DNA of 56,394 nucleotides from Bacteroides sp. GTDB taxonomy: Bacteria > Bacteroidota > Bacteroidia > Bacteroidales > Bacteroidaceae. The translations under genes were made by a program, and so were the position numbers. The stretch spans positions 1 through 56,394 of the forward strand of contig SUXY01000011.1 in assembly GCA_015060705.1 (NCBI GenBank), given 5' to 3'. Of the stretch, positions 8,486 to 17,742 are shown in pieces; within the stretch, counting starts at the first letter, position 1; each line of letters opens with the position of its first letter. Under the pieces are notes generated by a model. It was given only the letters and a program-made list of their open reading frames with translations, was not told the origin of the DNA and did no database searches.

Positions 8486-9801
8486 AGATCTTTGAGAAGT
8501 ATCTTTCCGGTACTTTCGTAATAATCTTCACGAGCCTGACTCAATGCTTCCCATGGAGCATTGTAACGTTCGCGATCAATCTTGAATGCTTCTGAGCCTG
8601 CTGTATCCAGTCGGCTTAGTAGCATTGCTACATTCATCCGGTTGATGTCTACCGATGGGAGATAGGCCATTTCTTCCTCATCGTCTTCAACGGGAGTTTC
8701 GAAAATCATGTGCAAATCCTGAAGTTCGTACAAAATGGTTGTTGTCAATCGGATAGGAATCTTGTGCTCATCACTCAATGTCTCAGCGGTATAAGGAGGC
8801 AAGTCGGTTTGAAAGCGCTTGCAAATGAGTGACATGATCAAAATACAAAGGAAGTCATGATAACGTCGGCTGATGTTTTCCGTTTCCTTGCTAAAGCTGA
8901 AATTGCGCAAGTTCTGTGCTACATAACACAACTGGGCACCATACAAACAAATGCTCCAGGAGATTTGTGTCCACAACAAGAACATCGGAATGGCGGCAAA
9001 ACTACCATAGATGGCATTGTATCTAGATACCCATATCTGACTACCAATGTACAAGTACTGGAATGCCTGGAAAGCAGAACCGGCTAAGATACCCGGGAAA
9101 ATGGCATACTTGAATTTCACCTTGGTGTTGGGCATGAAGATATAGAGAGCCGTAAACATCCCCCAAGTCAAGACGAAAGGAGTAAGGCGAACCAAGAACT
9201 TTACCACTGGAGCCAATAATGCAAACTCTTCAAAACTCTTCAGGAAAGTAGACATGAAGATAGAGATGCCACTGGATAGAAGAATAAGCAAAGGCAATAA
9301 CAACAACATCGAAAAATAGTCGGTGATTTTCCGATAGAGTGTACGGGGCTTCTTCACCTGCCAAATGGAATTGAACGTACGCTCCATATTATAAGTAAGG
9401 AGAAGAACGGTGTAAAACAACATGATCAGACCCACTCCAATGAAGATACCACTCTTGGCATGGCTCAAGTAAGAATCAATGAACGACAAGATAGTTTCTG
9501 CCGTCATGGCTTGTCCTTCCAATCCACTTCGGAATTGGTCCTCCAGCAAATTGGCAAAACCGAATCCGCGTGCAATAGCAAACAAGATGGCCAGAATGGG
9601 AATGATAGCCAACAAGGTATTATAGGTGAGGGCAGAAGCTTTATTGACAATTCTTCTTTCCGTAAACTCCTTAATGGAAAGTGTCACAATCTTGATGGCA
9701 TTATAAAACATGCCTCTTTTCTTGCTGACTTCGTCATCGGTCACTCGCCAGATATCTTCCAGCAAGAAAGACTTGATTTGGTTGATGTCCAATTTATTCA
9801 T
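8482..9801 (-). CDS. YihY/BrkB family inner-membrane protein
   Basis: A 439-residue membrane protein. The region ASALTYNTLLAIIPILA near residue 57 and about six hydrophobic segments to residue 280 match the YihY (BrkB) family, once misannotated as RNase BN. A soluble C-terminal part of about 140 residues contains acidic EDDEEE. The function of the family is unsettled. The gene begins about 30 bases downstream of the rnpB 3' end on the same strand and may receive read-through from it. Confidence 0.9.
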   Translation of the reverse strand: MNKLDINQIKSFLLEDIWRVTDDEVSKKRGMFYNAIKIVTLSIKEFTERRIVNKASALTYNTLLAIIPILAILFAIARGFGFANLLEDQFRSGLEGQAMTAETILSFIDSYLSHAKSGIFIGVGLIMLFYTVLLLTYNMERTFNSIWQVKKPRTLYRKITDYFSMLLLLPLLILLSSGISIFMSTFLKSFEEFALLAPVVKFLVRLTPFVLTWGMFTALYIFMPNTKVKFKYAIFPGILAGSAFQAFQYLYIGSQIWVSRYNAIYGSFAAIPMFLLWTQISWSICLYGAQLCYVAQNLRNFSFSKETENISRRYHDFLCILIMSLICKRFQTDLPPYTAETLSDEHKIPIRLTTTILYELQDLHMIFETPVEDDEEEMAYLPSVDINRMNVAMLLSRLDTAGSEAFKIDRERYNAPWEALSQAREDYYESTGKILLKDL

Positions 9802-9829
9802 TCGCCAATCCGTTGGTTGAAAATAGAAA

Positions 9830-10197
9830 AAAAGCAGTCAACCTATAAGCCGAGTTCTGTTCCTTGCCTTTCGGCAAAGCGTCTGTCATTTATCTACACC
9901 CATTGTCACCAATGAGCTCTAGCGGTCTACCCTCCGACGTGGGGCGAGCAACCCTCATTAATGCCGGTTTACATGACCTTACAACTCCTAAGATGCACAG
10001 CCCAACATGTCACCATGTGGCTGGTGGGCTCTTACTCCACCTTCTCACCCTTACCTGACCGAAACCAGGCGGTTATTTTCTTCTGCATTACTCCACCTTC
10101 GCAGATAGCTTTCCGTTAGGAAGTAGGATGCTCTATGTTGCCCGGACTTTCCTCTTCTGTTCTACAACATCAGCGACAGACCGGTCGACTGCTTTTC
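9830..10197 (-). ncRNA. rnpB: RNase P RNA (class A-like)
   Basis: The minus strand carries the universal 5' segment GAGGAAAGTCCGGGC (about 10156-10142) and the 3' segment ending in AACTCGGCTTATAGG (about 9857-9843). The two ends pair as helix P1 (AAAGCAGTC near 10195 with GACTGCTTT near 9832). The roughly 368-base length is normal for the catalytic RNA that matures tRNA 5' ends. A TATCTTTG box lies just above its 5' end, and a U-run follows the P1 strand as terminator. End positions are accurate to a few bases. Confidence 0.95.
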
Positions 10198-10203
10198 GGG
10201 ATG

Positions 10204-10211
10204 CAAAGATA
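10204..10211 (-). promoter_or_regulatory. Promoter -7 box of rnpB
   Basis: TATCTTTG on the minus strand lies seven bases above the predicted 5' end of RNase P RNA. That is the right distance for a start at the P1 helix. No clear TTTG is seen upstream. Confidence 0.7.
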
Positions 10212-10436
10212 AACATTTTTATTGGAACGTGGAAATTTCATTTTGTCATTCTCTACTTCTAACGAATGCAAATTTGTCAGGTCCTGCGGTTAAGCGCTGT
10301 TAATGGTTTTAACTAGTGTGTTAAAAAGCGACAAAATATACTGCCAATCTATACATTCGTATGATTTTTGTACTTACATTAGCGGTATGAATGTTAAATC
10401 AAAAATCGAAATTAACAATTTAAAGGATATAAAGTT

Positions 10437-11954
10437 ATGAATAAGACAACTAAATTAATCTTAGGAAGTGCAATGATGATTGCTGTAAGTGCAGGTGTTG
10501 CAGGTTTTACCGCTTATTCTATGATGCCTGAAAAACAACCGGAGAGATTGGCCTTCGATGAAGTGTTCCAACAGAATCCAAATACTCGTTTGGCCGCATT
10601 GGATGCTACCCAAATGCAACCGGTGGACTTGACCAAGGCCGCGGAAAATTCCGTACATGCCGTGGTACATATTAAGTCTACTCAAGAATCAAAGACTCAA
10701 ACGGTTACTGTTCGTGATCCGTTCTACGAATTCTTTGGTGATATGTTCGGTAATAGAGGTAGTCAACAACGCCAGGTGCAGACTCCGGAAAGAGTAGGTT
10801 TCGGTTCGGGTGTCATCATTTCATCGGATGGTTATATCGTTACCAACAACCATGTAATTGATAAGGCAGATGTCATTAGCGTGAAGTTGAATGACGGTCG
10901 TGAATTCAAGGGAAGAATCATCGGAACAGACCCAAGTACCGATTTAGCTTTGGTTAAAATTGAAGGCGAAGATTTGCCGACTATTCCGGTAGGCGACTCG
11001 AATCAATTGAAGATTGGTGAATGGGTATTGGCCGTAGGTAATCCGTTTAACATGGCTTCTACCGTAACCGCAGGTATTGTTTCGGCTAAGGCTCGTTCAT
11101 TGGGTGTATACAACAATGGTGTAGAATCGTTCATCCAAACCGATGCCGCTATCAATCAAGGTAATAGTGGGGGTGCATTGGTCAACGCACGTGGTGAATT
11201 GGTAGGTATCAACTCCGTTCTTTATTCACCGACTGGGGCTTATTCAGGTTATGGTTTCGCCATTCCGACCAGCATCATGACCAAGGTCATTGCCGACTTG
11301 AAGCAATACGGTACCGTACAACGTGCAATGTTGGGCATCAAGGGTACTCCAATCGATGATGAACAACAATTGATGGATGACAAGACCAAGGAACAAGTGA
11401 AGGAATTGGGTGCATCCGAAGGTGTATGGGTTCGTGAAATCGTAGAAGGTGGCTCGGCCGCTGGTGTATTGCAAGAAAACGACGTAATCATCGGTATCGA
11501 CGGCAAGCGTGTGAAGAACTTTGCTGGCTTGCAAGAAGCTTTGGCTCAACACCGTCCGGGCGATAAGGTTACCGTGAAGATTTTGCGTGACAAGAAAGAA
11601 AAGAACGTGGAAATGACCTTGAAGAACGAACAGGGTACTACGAAGGTGGTGAAGGATGCCGATATGGAAATTCTTGGTGCTGCTTTCCGTGAAGTGCCAG
11701 ATGAATTGAAGAAGCAACTCCGCTTGAATGCCGGTGTAGAAGTTACCGGTGTAACCGAAGGCAAGATGAAAGCCGCTGGTATCCGCAAGGGATTCATCAT
11801 CTTGAAGGCCAACGGACAAAGTGTGAAGACCGTTGAGCAATTGGAAGAAATCATGAAGGAAGCTTCCCGTTCTACCGAACCGGTATTGTTCCTCAATGGT
11901 ATTTTCCCATCCGGCAAGAGAGCTTATTATGCAGTCGATTTGACTCAAGAATAA
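10437..11954 (+). CDS. degP: Do family periplasmic serine protease (HtrA/DegP)
   Basis: A 505-residue envelope quality-control protease and chaperone. An N-terminal hydrophobic segment (residues 6-28) exports or anchors it. The trypsin-like triad is His139 (TNNHVID), Asp169 (STDLALV) and Ser244 (GNSGGAL). Two PDZ domains follow at about residues 300-390 and 400-500, the DegP plan. Upstream, a TTAA-GCGCTG-TTAA inverted repeat (near 10290-10305) could be an operator, but I cannot name the regulator. A terminator follows the gene. Confidence 0.95.
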   Translation: MNKTTKLILGSAMMIAVSAGVAGFTAYSMMPEKQPERLAFDEVFQQNPNTRLAALDATQMQPVDLTKAAENSVHAVVHIKSTQESKTQTVTVRDPFYEFFGDMFGNRGSQQRQVQTPERVGFGSGVIISSDGYIVTNNHVIDKADVISVKLNDGREFKGRIIGTDPSTDLALVKIEGEDLPTIPVGDSNQLKIGEWVLAVGNPFNMASTVTAGIVSAKARSLGVYNNGVESFIQTDAAINQGNSGGALVNARGELVGINSVLYSPTGAYSGYGFAIPTSIMTKVIADLKQYGTVQRAMLGIKGTPIDDEQQLMDDKTKEQVKELGASEGVWVREIVEGGSAAGVLQENDVIIGIDGKRVKNFAGLQEALAQHRPGDKVTVKILRDKKEKNVEMTLKNEQGTTKVVKDADMEILGAAFREVPDELKKQLRLNAGVEVTGVTEGKMKAAGIRKGFIILKANGQSVKTVEQLEEIMKEASRSTEPVLFLNGIFPSGKRAYYAVDLTQE

Positions 11955-11999
11955 AGAAAGCAAATGCTTTTCAATAGGTGTGTTTTTTAGATTATAGGA

Positions 12000-12030
12000 G
12001 CGTGGTTCAGTGATGAGCCACGCTTTTTTT
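12000..12030 (+). terminator. Rho-independent terminator after degP
   Basis: A 10-bp stem (GCGTGGTTCA with TGAGCCACGC, one G-U pair) and a short loop are followed by seven T. Confidence 0.85.
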
Positions 12031-12048
12031 GAAATAGTTCGTGAACAA

Positions 12049-12080
12049 TTTGCTTATATTGATTGTTTTACGTAACTTTG
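12049..12080 (+). promoter_or_regulatory. Promoter of rpoD
   Basis: TTTG (12049-12052), a 20-base spacer and TAACTTTG (12073-12080) match both Bacteroidota promoter boxes, 23 bases above the start codon. Confidence 0.75.
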
Positions 12081-12103
12081 TTCGCTAATTTGTTTTATAG
12101 AGA

Positions 12104-12964
12104 ATGAGACAATTAAAGATTACCAAAAGTATCACTAACCGTGAGAGTGCCTCTCTCGACAAGTATTTGCAGGAAATCGGCCGTGAAGACCTCATTACTG
12201 TTGAAGAAGAAGTAGAGCTCGCGCAACGTATCCGCAAAGGCGATCGCGTTGCCCTTGAAAAGTTGACCCGTGCCAATCTTCGTTTCGTGGTATCTGTGGC
12301 CAAGCAGTATCAGAACCAAGGATTGAGTCTTCCGGACTTGATTAACGAGGGTAATTTGGGATTGATTAAAGCGGCAGAGAAGTTCGACGAAACCCGTGGT
12401 TTCAAGTTCATCAGTTATGCCGTATGGTGGATCCGTCAGTCTATTCTTCAGGCGTTGGCAGAACAATCGCGTATTGTACGCCTCCCGTTGAACCAGGTAG
12501 GTTCGCTGAACAAGATCAGCAAGGCCTTCTCCAAGTTCGAACAGGAAAATGAACGTCGTCCGTCACCCGAAGAATTGGCCGATGAACTCGAAATCCCAGT
12601 GGACAAGATTTCGGATACGCTGAAGGTTTCCGGCCGCCACATCTCTGTGGATGCTCCTTTCGTAGAAGGAGAGGACAACAGCTTGTTGGACGTGTTGGTA
12701 AACGACGACTCGCCTATGGCAGACCGCTCACTGGTGAATGAATCACTTTCGAGGGAAATTGACAGAGCTCTTTCTACGCTGACCGAAAGAGAAAAGGAAA
12801 TCATCCAGATGTTTTTCGGTATTAACACGCAGGAAATGACGTTGGAAGAAATCGGCGATAAATTCGGCCTCACTCGTGAGCGCGTTCGTCAGATTAAGGA
12901 AAAAGCCATTAGAAGATTAAGAACCAATTCGCGTAGCAAGTTGCTCAAGTCCTATCTAGGATAA
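12104..12964 (+). CDS. rpoD: Primary sigma factor of RNA polymerase (sigma-ABfr type)
   Basis: A 286-residue sigma-70 family protein. It has no long region 1.1 and starts directly with region 1.2 ([10 protein letters not shown]). Region 2 includes [13 protein letters not shown] and the -10 binding helix with [10 protein letters not shown]. Region 3 follows, then region 4 with the helix-turn-helix [18 protein letters not shown]. The short form and sequence match the housekeeping sigma factor of Bacteroidota, which reads the TTTG/TAnnTTTG promoters found across this window. Confidence 0.95.
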   Translation: MRQLKITKSITNRESASLDKYLQEIGREDLITVEEEVELAQRIRKGDRVALEKLTRANLRFVVSVAKQYQNQGLSLPDLINEGNLGLIKAAEKFDETRGFKFISYAVWWIRQSILQALAEQSRIVRLPLNQVGSLNKISKAFSKFEQENERRPSPEELADELEIPVDKISDTLKVSGRHISVDAPFVEGEDNSLLDVLVNDDSPMADRSLVNESLSREIDRALSTLTEREKEIIQMFFGINTQEMTLEEIGDKFGLTRERVRQIKEKAIRRLRTNSRSKLLKSYLG

Positions 12965-12992
12965 GACAAGATTCGGTTTCCGAAAAGAACAC

Positions 12993-13039
12993 AAGAGGTT
13001 GTTTGGTAGACAAAATCCAAGCAATCTCTTTGTTTTTTT
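12993..13039 (+). terminator. Rho-independent terminator after rpoD
   Basis: A 14-bp stem (12993-13006 with 13017-13030, two G-U pairs) and a 10-base loop are followed by a T-rich run to 13039. Confidence 0.8.
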
Positions 13040-13082
13040 AGTTAATTTCTCTGTATCCGTTTCTTATGTTCGGCTTAATCAC

Positions 13083-13090
13083 TATCTTTG
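13083..13090 (+). promoter_or_regulatory. Promoter -7 box of the 13116-14770 gene pair
   Basis: TATCTTTG lies 25 bases above the first start codon. No clear -33 TTTG. Confidence 0.6.
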
Positions 13091-13115
13091 TCAGTTGAAA
13101 TTTAATAACTAAGAT

Positions 13116-13514
13116 ATGAAATTCGTTAAAATTGTAGCTTCTTTGTTCATCGTATTGGCGGTATGTACAGCATCAACCATGGAAAACAAGAAGAAAGGTA
13201 TGTATATGGTGGGTGTATCCGCTTCATTTACTGACTCATTGATTTATTTTACCGATATCCAATTTTTGGATAGTGTGGAATTGGACAAAAATGAACTATT
13301 GCCAATGCGCGGTCAATATAGTGACCAACTCGATTCTTATTTGGAACAAGTGAAAGGTATGGAAAATCGCACTTGCTTTATCTATTTTGATGAAAAGAAA
13401 GATAAGGTAGAAAAGACTATCAAGAAGATGAAGGAAAAGTACCAGAAGGATGGCAAGAGTATTTTACGTGATTTAGGTGCTGACTTCAAGTTCTCAAAGG
13501 CGGTTGAATATTAA
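13116..13514 (+). CDS. Small exported hypothetical protein
   Basis: A 132-residue protein of unknown function. Residues 1-20 look like a signal peptide (MKFVKIVASLFIVLAVCTAS), and the Cys near its end could be either part of the leader or a weak lipobox. The mature part is Lys/Glu-rich and likely folds with alternating strands and helices, including FIYFDEKKDKVEKTIKKMK. It is 17 bases ahead of the C11 protease gene and probably shares its transcript, so a role as partner or inhibitor of that protease is a thought only. Confidence 0.7.
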   Translation: MKFVKIVASLFIVLAVCTASTMENKKKGMYMVGVSASFTDSLIYFTDIQFLDSVELDKNELLPMRGQYSDQLDSYLEQVKGMENRTCFIYFDEKKDKVEKTIKKMKEKYQKDGKSILRDLGADFKFSKAVEY

Positions 13515-13531
13515 TAAATCGATAAAAGATA

Positions 13532-14770
13532 ATGAAAAAGTTTTTCCTTTTATTGACACTTCCTTTCTTGATGATGGGTTGTAATGGCGAGGACGATCCG
13601 GAACCACCGGTTGTCATACCTTCTGCCCCCATTACTATCTTTGCATACCTGGTAGCTGATAATAATCTGGATGATGATTTGATGTCGAACATCGGTGCCA
13701 TGTACGACGGTATGACTACAATGGATAAGCAAGCAACCTTGCTGGTCTATTGGGATGGCAAAAGCAAAATTCAAGATGTATCCAATCCAATGCTTTTGCG
13801 TTATCAAGCAGATGGTAAAGGAAATATCAATGGATTATTGCCTATCGACACCAATGCTCCTTTGGACGATGTACTGGAGGTAGCAGAAGTGGTAAAGGAA
13901 TATCCGGAGCAAATGTCTACGGACGCTAAGGTCATGACTCAAGTATTGAAAGACATGGTGAACATGACCACCACCGAAAAGATAGGTTTGGTAGTAGGTT
14001 CTCATGCAAGCTCTTGGTTGAACACCATCTTTACTTCACGTGCATTTGGTCAAGACGGTTCAGGAACCGACAATACCATGCTTATTCCGGATATGGCAAA
14101 TGCATTGAAATCAACAGGAAAGACATTTGATTTCATCCTTTTCGATGCATGTTACATGGGTACAACCGAAGTAGCCTATATGTTCCGAGAAGTAGCGAAT
14201 TACCAATTGGCTTCGGTAATGGAAGTTCCAGCTTATGGTTTCCCGTACGAAGATTTCATGAAGGATTTGTACACCGGTACCGTAGAAGGTTACAAGGCAG
14301 CTTGTCAATCGTATATTGAATATTACCAAAGCTTGTATCAGAATGGCTCTTATGCTTGGGCAACGGTTACATTGACCGATAGCAAGGAAATGGCCAACTT
14401 GACCACTGAATTGAAGAAGGAAATCACCGCTCATAAGGATGTTTTAGCTGATTATGATTCTTCTTCTTTGCAGGAATATGGAAAGAATTCCGGTCCTTAC
14501 ATTGCCGTAGATTTGGGGCATTTGGTAGAAGACTTGAATGGTGGAACACTTCCAGCTTCATTCAAGACCCAATTGGACAAAACGGTTTTGTATAAAGGTT
14601 GTCTGGAAAAGGCTAGTCCAAGTAATTATGCGGTAAAAGCGGCTAATTATAGCGGATTAGGCATCTATGTACCGGTAGAAGAACGTCCGAAATGGAATCA
14701 ATACTTCAAAACCCTTGATTGGTATACCGCTTCCGGTTGGAACGAGGTAACCTTCAGTTGGGATTTCTAA
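13532..14770 (+). CDS. Clostripain-related (C11) cysteine peptidase lipoprotein
   Basis: A 412-residue surface or periplasmic lipoprotein: signal peptide with lipobox LMMGC (Cys17), followed by an acidic linker. The C11 catalytic pair is visible as His in VGSHASSW (about residue 154) and Cys in FDACYMG (about residue 207). C11 enzymes cut after basic residues. The gene follows a small exported protein by 17 bases. Its terminator comes right after the stop. Family is confident; whether it needs self-cleavage cannot be read. Confidence 0.9.
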   Translation: MKKFFLLLTLPFLMMGCNGEDDPEPPVVIPSAPITIFAYLVADNNLDDDLMSNIGAMYDGMTTMDKQATLLVYWDGKSKIQDVSNPMLLRYQADGKGNINGLLPIDTNAPLDDVLEVAEVVKEYPEQMSTDAKVMTQVLKDMVNMTTTEKIGLVVGSHASSWLNTIFTSRAFGQDGSGTDNTMLIPDMANALKSTGKTFDFILFDACYMGTTEVAYMFREVANYQLASVMEVPAYGFPYEDFMKDLYTGTVEGYKAACQSYIEYYQSLYQNGSYAWATVTLTDSKEMANLTTELKKEITAHKDVLADYDSSSLQEYGKNSGPYIAVDLGHLVEDLNGGTLPASFKTQLDKTVLYKGCLEKASPSNYAVKAANYSGLGIYVPVEERPKWNQYFKTLDWYTASGWNEVTFSWDF

Positions 14771-14781
14771 AGATTTTAAAG

Positions 14782-14819
14782 CTCCTTTTTCAATGATGAT
14801 TTGAAGAAGGAGTTTTTTT
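14782..14819 (+). terminator. Rho-independent terminator after the C11 peptidase
   Basis: CTCCTTTTTC (14782-14791) pairs with GAAGAAGGAG (14803-14812) with one mismatch, followed by seven T. Confidence 0.75.
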
Positions 14820-14822
14820 CTT

Positions 14823-14847
14823 CTGATTACTGATTACCTGATTACCC
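14823..14847. repeat. 25-bp intergenic repeat, copy 1
   Basis: This 25-base stretch built on the word TGATTAC is the exact reverse complement of 34746-34770. Both copies lie just after gene ends. Confidence 0.75.
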
Positions 14848-14921
14848 TTCACATAGAAAGATTCTATCAAGTAGTTCAATCTTTTTATGAACCTTACAAT
14901 CCCTCGTATCGTTTTTATGCC

Positions 14922-14929
14922 TATATTTG
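14922..14929 (+). promoter_or_regulatory. Promoter -7 box of the Nramp-HAD operon
   Basis: TATATTTG lies 19 bases above the transporter start codon. Confidence 0.6.
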
Positions 14930-14948
14930 TTCAATCAAAAAAAAGATT

Positions 14949-16202
14949 ATGGCAAATATTTGGAATGAACTAAAGAACAAGAATCACAAACGATATTTAG
15001 GAGGTTTGGATTTCTTCAAATACATTGGACCGGGACTATTAGTAACAGTTGGCTTTATTGATCCAGGCAATTGGGCCTCCAATTTTGCGGCCGGATCGGA
15101 ATTTGGGTATGCACTCTTGTGGGTCGTAACCCTCTCGACTATCATGCTCATTATCCTCCAGCACAATGTGGCCCACTTGGGCATCGTAACCGGACTTTGT
15201 TTGAGCGAAGCCGCTACCAAGTATACACCCAAATGGATTTCCCGACCGATTCTAGGTACCGCGGTATTGGCTTCCATATCGACCTCCTTAGCCGAGATTC
15301 TAGGTGGAGCCATTGCTCTGGAAATGCTATTCAATATCCCGATCGTATGGGGAGCCGTGCTGACCACCATTTTCGTACTCATCATGCTTTTCTCCAACAC
15401 CTACAAGCGGATTGAACGACTCATCATCGCATTTGTATCGGTAATTGGACTATCCTTTCTCTACGAATTATTCCTGGTTGATATCGATTGGCCTCTAGCA
15501 GCTAAATCATGGGTGGTTCCTAGCATCCCCGAAGGAAGTATGCTCATCATCATGAGCGTGTTGGGAGCAGTAGTCATGCCACATAATTTGTTCTTGCACT
15601 CCGAAGTTATCCAGAGTCATGAATACAACAAGCAGGACGATGCGGCCGTACAAAAACGATTGAAATACGAATTCTACGACACCTTGTTTTCAATGTTGGT
15701 AGGGTGGGCGATTAATAGTGCCATGATTCTTCTCGCGGCGGCTACTTTCTTCCAGAAAGGCACTCCGGTAGAAGAACTCCAACAAGCCCAGTCCTTGCTC
15801 ACTCCATTGTTGGGAAATGCCGCGGCGGTAGTGTTTGCCTTGGCCTTGCTCATGGCCGGTATTTCATCCACCGTAACGAGTGGTATGGCGGCCGGTTCTA
15901 TTTTTGCCGGCATCTTTGGAGAATCCTATCACATCAAGGATATCCACTCCAAGGTAGGGGTCATCCTTTCGTTGGGCATTGCCTTGCTCATCATCTTCTT
16001 CATCGACAATCCGTTCTATGGACTCATTATTTCGCAAATGATTTTGAGTATGCAATTGCCGTTTACGGTCTTCCTCCAAGTCGGGCTGACTTCCTCCAAG
16101 AAAGTCATGGGTAAGTATGCCAATTCCACTTGGACAAAATACCTCCTCTATGGCATTGCCACCATTGTTTCGATATTGAACATCATGTTATTATTTTCTT
16201 AA
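14949..16202 (+). CDS. mntH: Nramp family divalent metal ion transporter
   Basis: A 417-residue inner-membrane protein with about 11 hydrophobic segments. It takes up Mn2+/Fe2+ with protons in characterised members. The metal-site motif DPGN is at residues 38-41 and the second half-site MPHNLFLHSE starts at Met210. Both are canonical, so this is a true transporter rather than one of the Nramp-related Al or Mg types. DPGN is followed by WASNF rather than the more usual IxSD, a minor difference. It is 10 bases ahead of a HAD phosphatase and likely co-transcribed. Confidence 0.92.
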   Translation: MANIWNELKNKNHKRYLGGLDFFKYIGPGLLVTVGFIDPGNWASNFAAGSEFGYALLWVVTLSTIMLIILQHNVAHLGIVTGLCLSEAATKYTPKWISRPILGTAVLASISTSLAEILGGAIALEMLFNIPIVWGAVLTTIFVLIMLFSNTYKRIERLIIAFVSVIGLSFLYELFLVDIDWPLAAKSWVVPSIPEGSMLIIMSVLGAVVMPHNLFLHSEVIQSHEYNKQDDAAVQKRLKYEFYDTLFSMLVGWAINSAMILLAAATFFQKGTPVEELQQAQSLLTPLLGNAAAVVFALALLMAGISSTVTSGMAAGSIFAGIFGESYHIKDIHSKVGVILSLGIALLIIFFIDNPFYGLIISQMILSMQLPFTVFLQVGLTSSKKVMGKYANSTWTKYLLYGIATIVSILNIMLLFS

Positions 16203-16212
16203 TCATAACTAT

Positions 16213-16863
16213 ATGAATACAAACCAACCAATAGCCGCCCTCTTCGATTTTGATGGAGTGGTGGTAGACACCGAGCCCCAATATTCCCTCTTTTGGGATG
16301 AAAAGGGGGAAAAATATCATCTGGAAATACCTGAATTCGGACATCACATCAAGGGCCAGACATTGACTCAAATTTATAGCCAATACTTCCTGCATCCAGA
16401 AGGACTTCAATCGGAAATTACCCGCGAACTATTGGATTTCGAAACCCGTATGTCTTTCGAATTCATCCCAGGAGTGGTCGATTTTATGAAAGAACTCCGC
16501 CGAAAAGGAGTGAAGATTGCCATTGTTACCAGCTCCAACGACCAAAAGATGGCCAATGCCCATCGCGCACTACCGGAATTGAAATCCATGGTCGATGCCA
16601 TCATTACCGCCGATAAGGTTACCCATTCCAAACCACATCCGGAATGTTTTCTTTTAGGAGCCGAAACCCTACAAATGCCCATTGACCGATGCATCGTCTT
16701 CGAAGACTCCTTTCATGGGTTGGAATCAGGCAATCGGGCAGGCATGAAGGTTATTGGCTTGGCTACTACCAATCCGGCTTCATCCATAGCCGATAAAGCT
16801 AGCCTGGTAATCCCTGACTTTGTGGACTTCACTTACGAAAAAATGGTGACCGTATTGGAATAG
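16213..16863 (+). CDS. HAD superfamily phosphatase (beta-phosphoglucomutase-like)
   Basis: A 216-residue cytoplasmic enzyme. Motif I is DFDGVVVDTE with nucleophile Asp12 and acid/base Asp14. Motif II is IVTSS near residue 97. The motif III Lys lies in KPHPECF, and the acidic motif IV is FEDS near 157. The helical cap between motifs I and II puts it in subfamily I (PGM-like). Substrate is not readable. It follows the Nramp gene by 10 bases. Confidence 0.88.
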   Translation: MNTNQPIAALFDFDGVVVDTEPQYSLFWDEKGEKYHLEIPEFGHHIKGQTLTQIYSQYFLHPEGLQSEITRELLDFETRMSFEFIPGVVDFMKELRRKGVKIAIVTSSNDQKMANAHRALPELKSMVDAIITADKVTHSKPHPECFLLGAETLQMPIDRCIVFEDSFHGLESGNRAGMKVIGLATTNPASSIADKASLVIPDFVDFTYEKMVTVLE

Positions 16864-16877
16864 TCCTTTAAAAGCTC

Positions 16878-16885
16878 TACCTTTG
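16878..16885 (+). promoter_or_regulatory. Promoter -7 box of panB-ettA
   Basis: TACCTTTG lies 25 bases above the panB start codon. Confidence 0.65.
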
Positions 16886-16910
16886 CAGGAGTTTTTTAAA
16901 AAGTAAGATT

Positions 16911-17732
16911 ATGGCAGGATATTTATCAAGTGACACCCGCAAGGTGACCACTCACAGATTGATAGAAATGAAACAACGTGGCGAAAAGATTTCCATGTTG
17001 ACCTCATACGATTATACCACCGCTCAGATTGTAGACGGTGCTGGTGTAGATGTAATTTTGGTAGGCGATTCCGCTTCGAATGTCGTGGCAGGAAATATCA
17101 CCACACTTCCCATTACGCTTGAACAGATGATTTTCCTCGGCAAGGCCGTGGTGCGTGGTGTGAAGCGTGCGTTGGTGGTAGTGGACATGCCTTTCGGTAC
17201 TTACCAGGCATCGGCATACGAAGCCGTGACCAATGCCATCCAGATGATGAAGATTACTCACGCCGATGCCTTGAAGCTGGAAGGTGGGGAAGAAGTGATT
17301 GACTCGGTAAAGAAGATTATCGCATCGGGTATTCCAGTGATGGGGCACCTCGGTTTGATGCCGCAATCCATCAATAAGTATGGTACTTATGCCGTACGTG
17401 CGAAGGGCGATGATGAAGCCGAAAAGCTCATCCGCGATGCCAAGTTGCTCGAAGAAGCTGGATGTTTCGCCATCGTGATTGAAAAGGTACCAGCCGCTTT
17501 GGCCGAACGTGTAGCCAAGGAATTGACCATTCCGGTAATCGGTATCGGTGCCGGTGGTGAAGTAGACGGTCAAGTATTGGTAGTAGCCGACATGCTCGGT
17601 ATGACCAACGGATTCAGCCCTCGATTCCTCCGTCGCTATGCCGATTTGCATTCCGTCATGACCGGTGCAATCAGCCAGTACGTGGAAGACGTGAAGAATT
17701 GCGACTTCCCGAACGAAAAGGAACAATATTAA
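16911..17732 (+). CDS. panB: 3-methyl-2-oxobutanoate hydroxymethyltransferase
   Basis: A 273-residue TIM-barrel enzyme, the first committed step of pantothenate (coenzyme A) synthesis. It adds a hydroxymethyl group from methylene-tetrahydrofolate to 2-oxoisovalerate. Family motifs seen include [17 protein letters not shown] (metal-binding Asp), [26 protein letters not shown] and [12 protein letters not shown]. Length is typical. EttA starts 10 bases later on the same strand. Confidence 0.96.
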   Translation: MAGYLSSDTRKVTTHRLIEMKQRGEKISMLTSYDYTTAQIVDGAGVDVILVGDSASNVVAGNITTLPITLEQMIFLGKAVVRGVKRALVVVDMPFGTYQASAYEAVTNAIQMMKITHADALKLEGGEEVIDSVKKIIASGIPVMGHLGLMPQSINKYGTYAVRAKGDDEAEKLIRDAKLLEEAGCFAIVIEKVPAALAERVAKELTIPVIGIGAGGEVDGQVLVVADMLGMTNGFSPRFLRRYADLHSVMTGAISQYVEDVKNCDFPNEKEQY

Positions 17733-17742
17733 TTCAATAAAT

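Noticed and set aside
9840..10200. Protein genes on the plus strand across this stretch
   Set aside because: The frames are shadows of RNase P RNA, whose conserved 5' and 3' segments are read on the minus strand.
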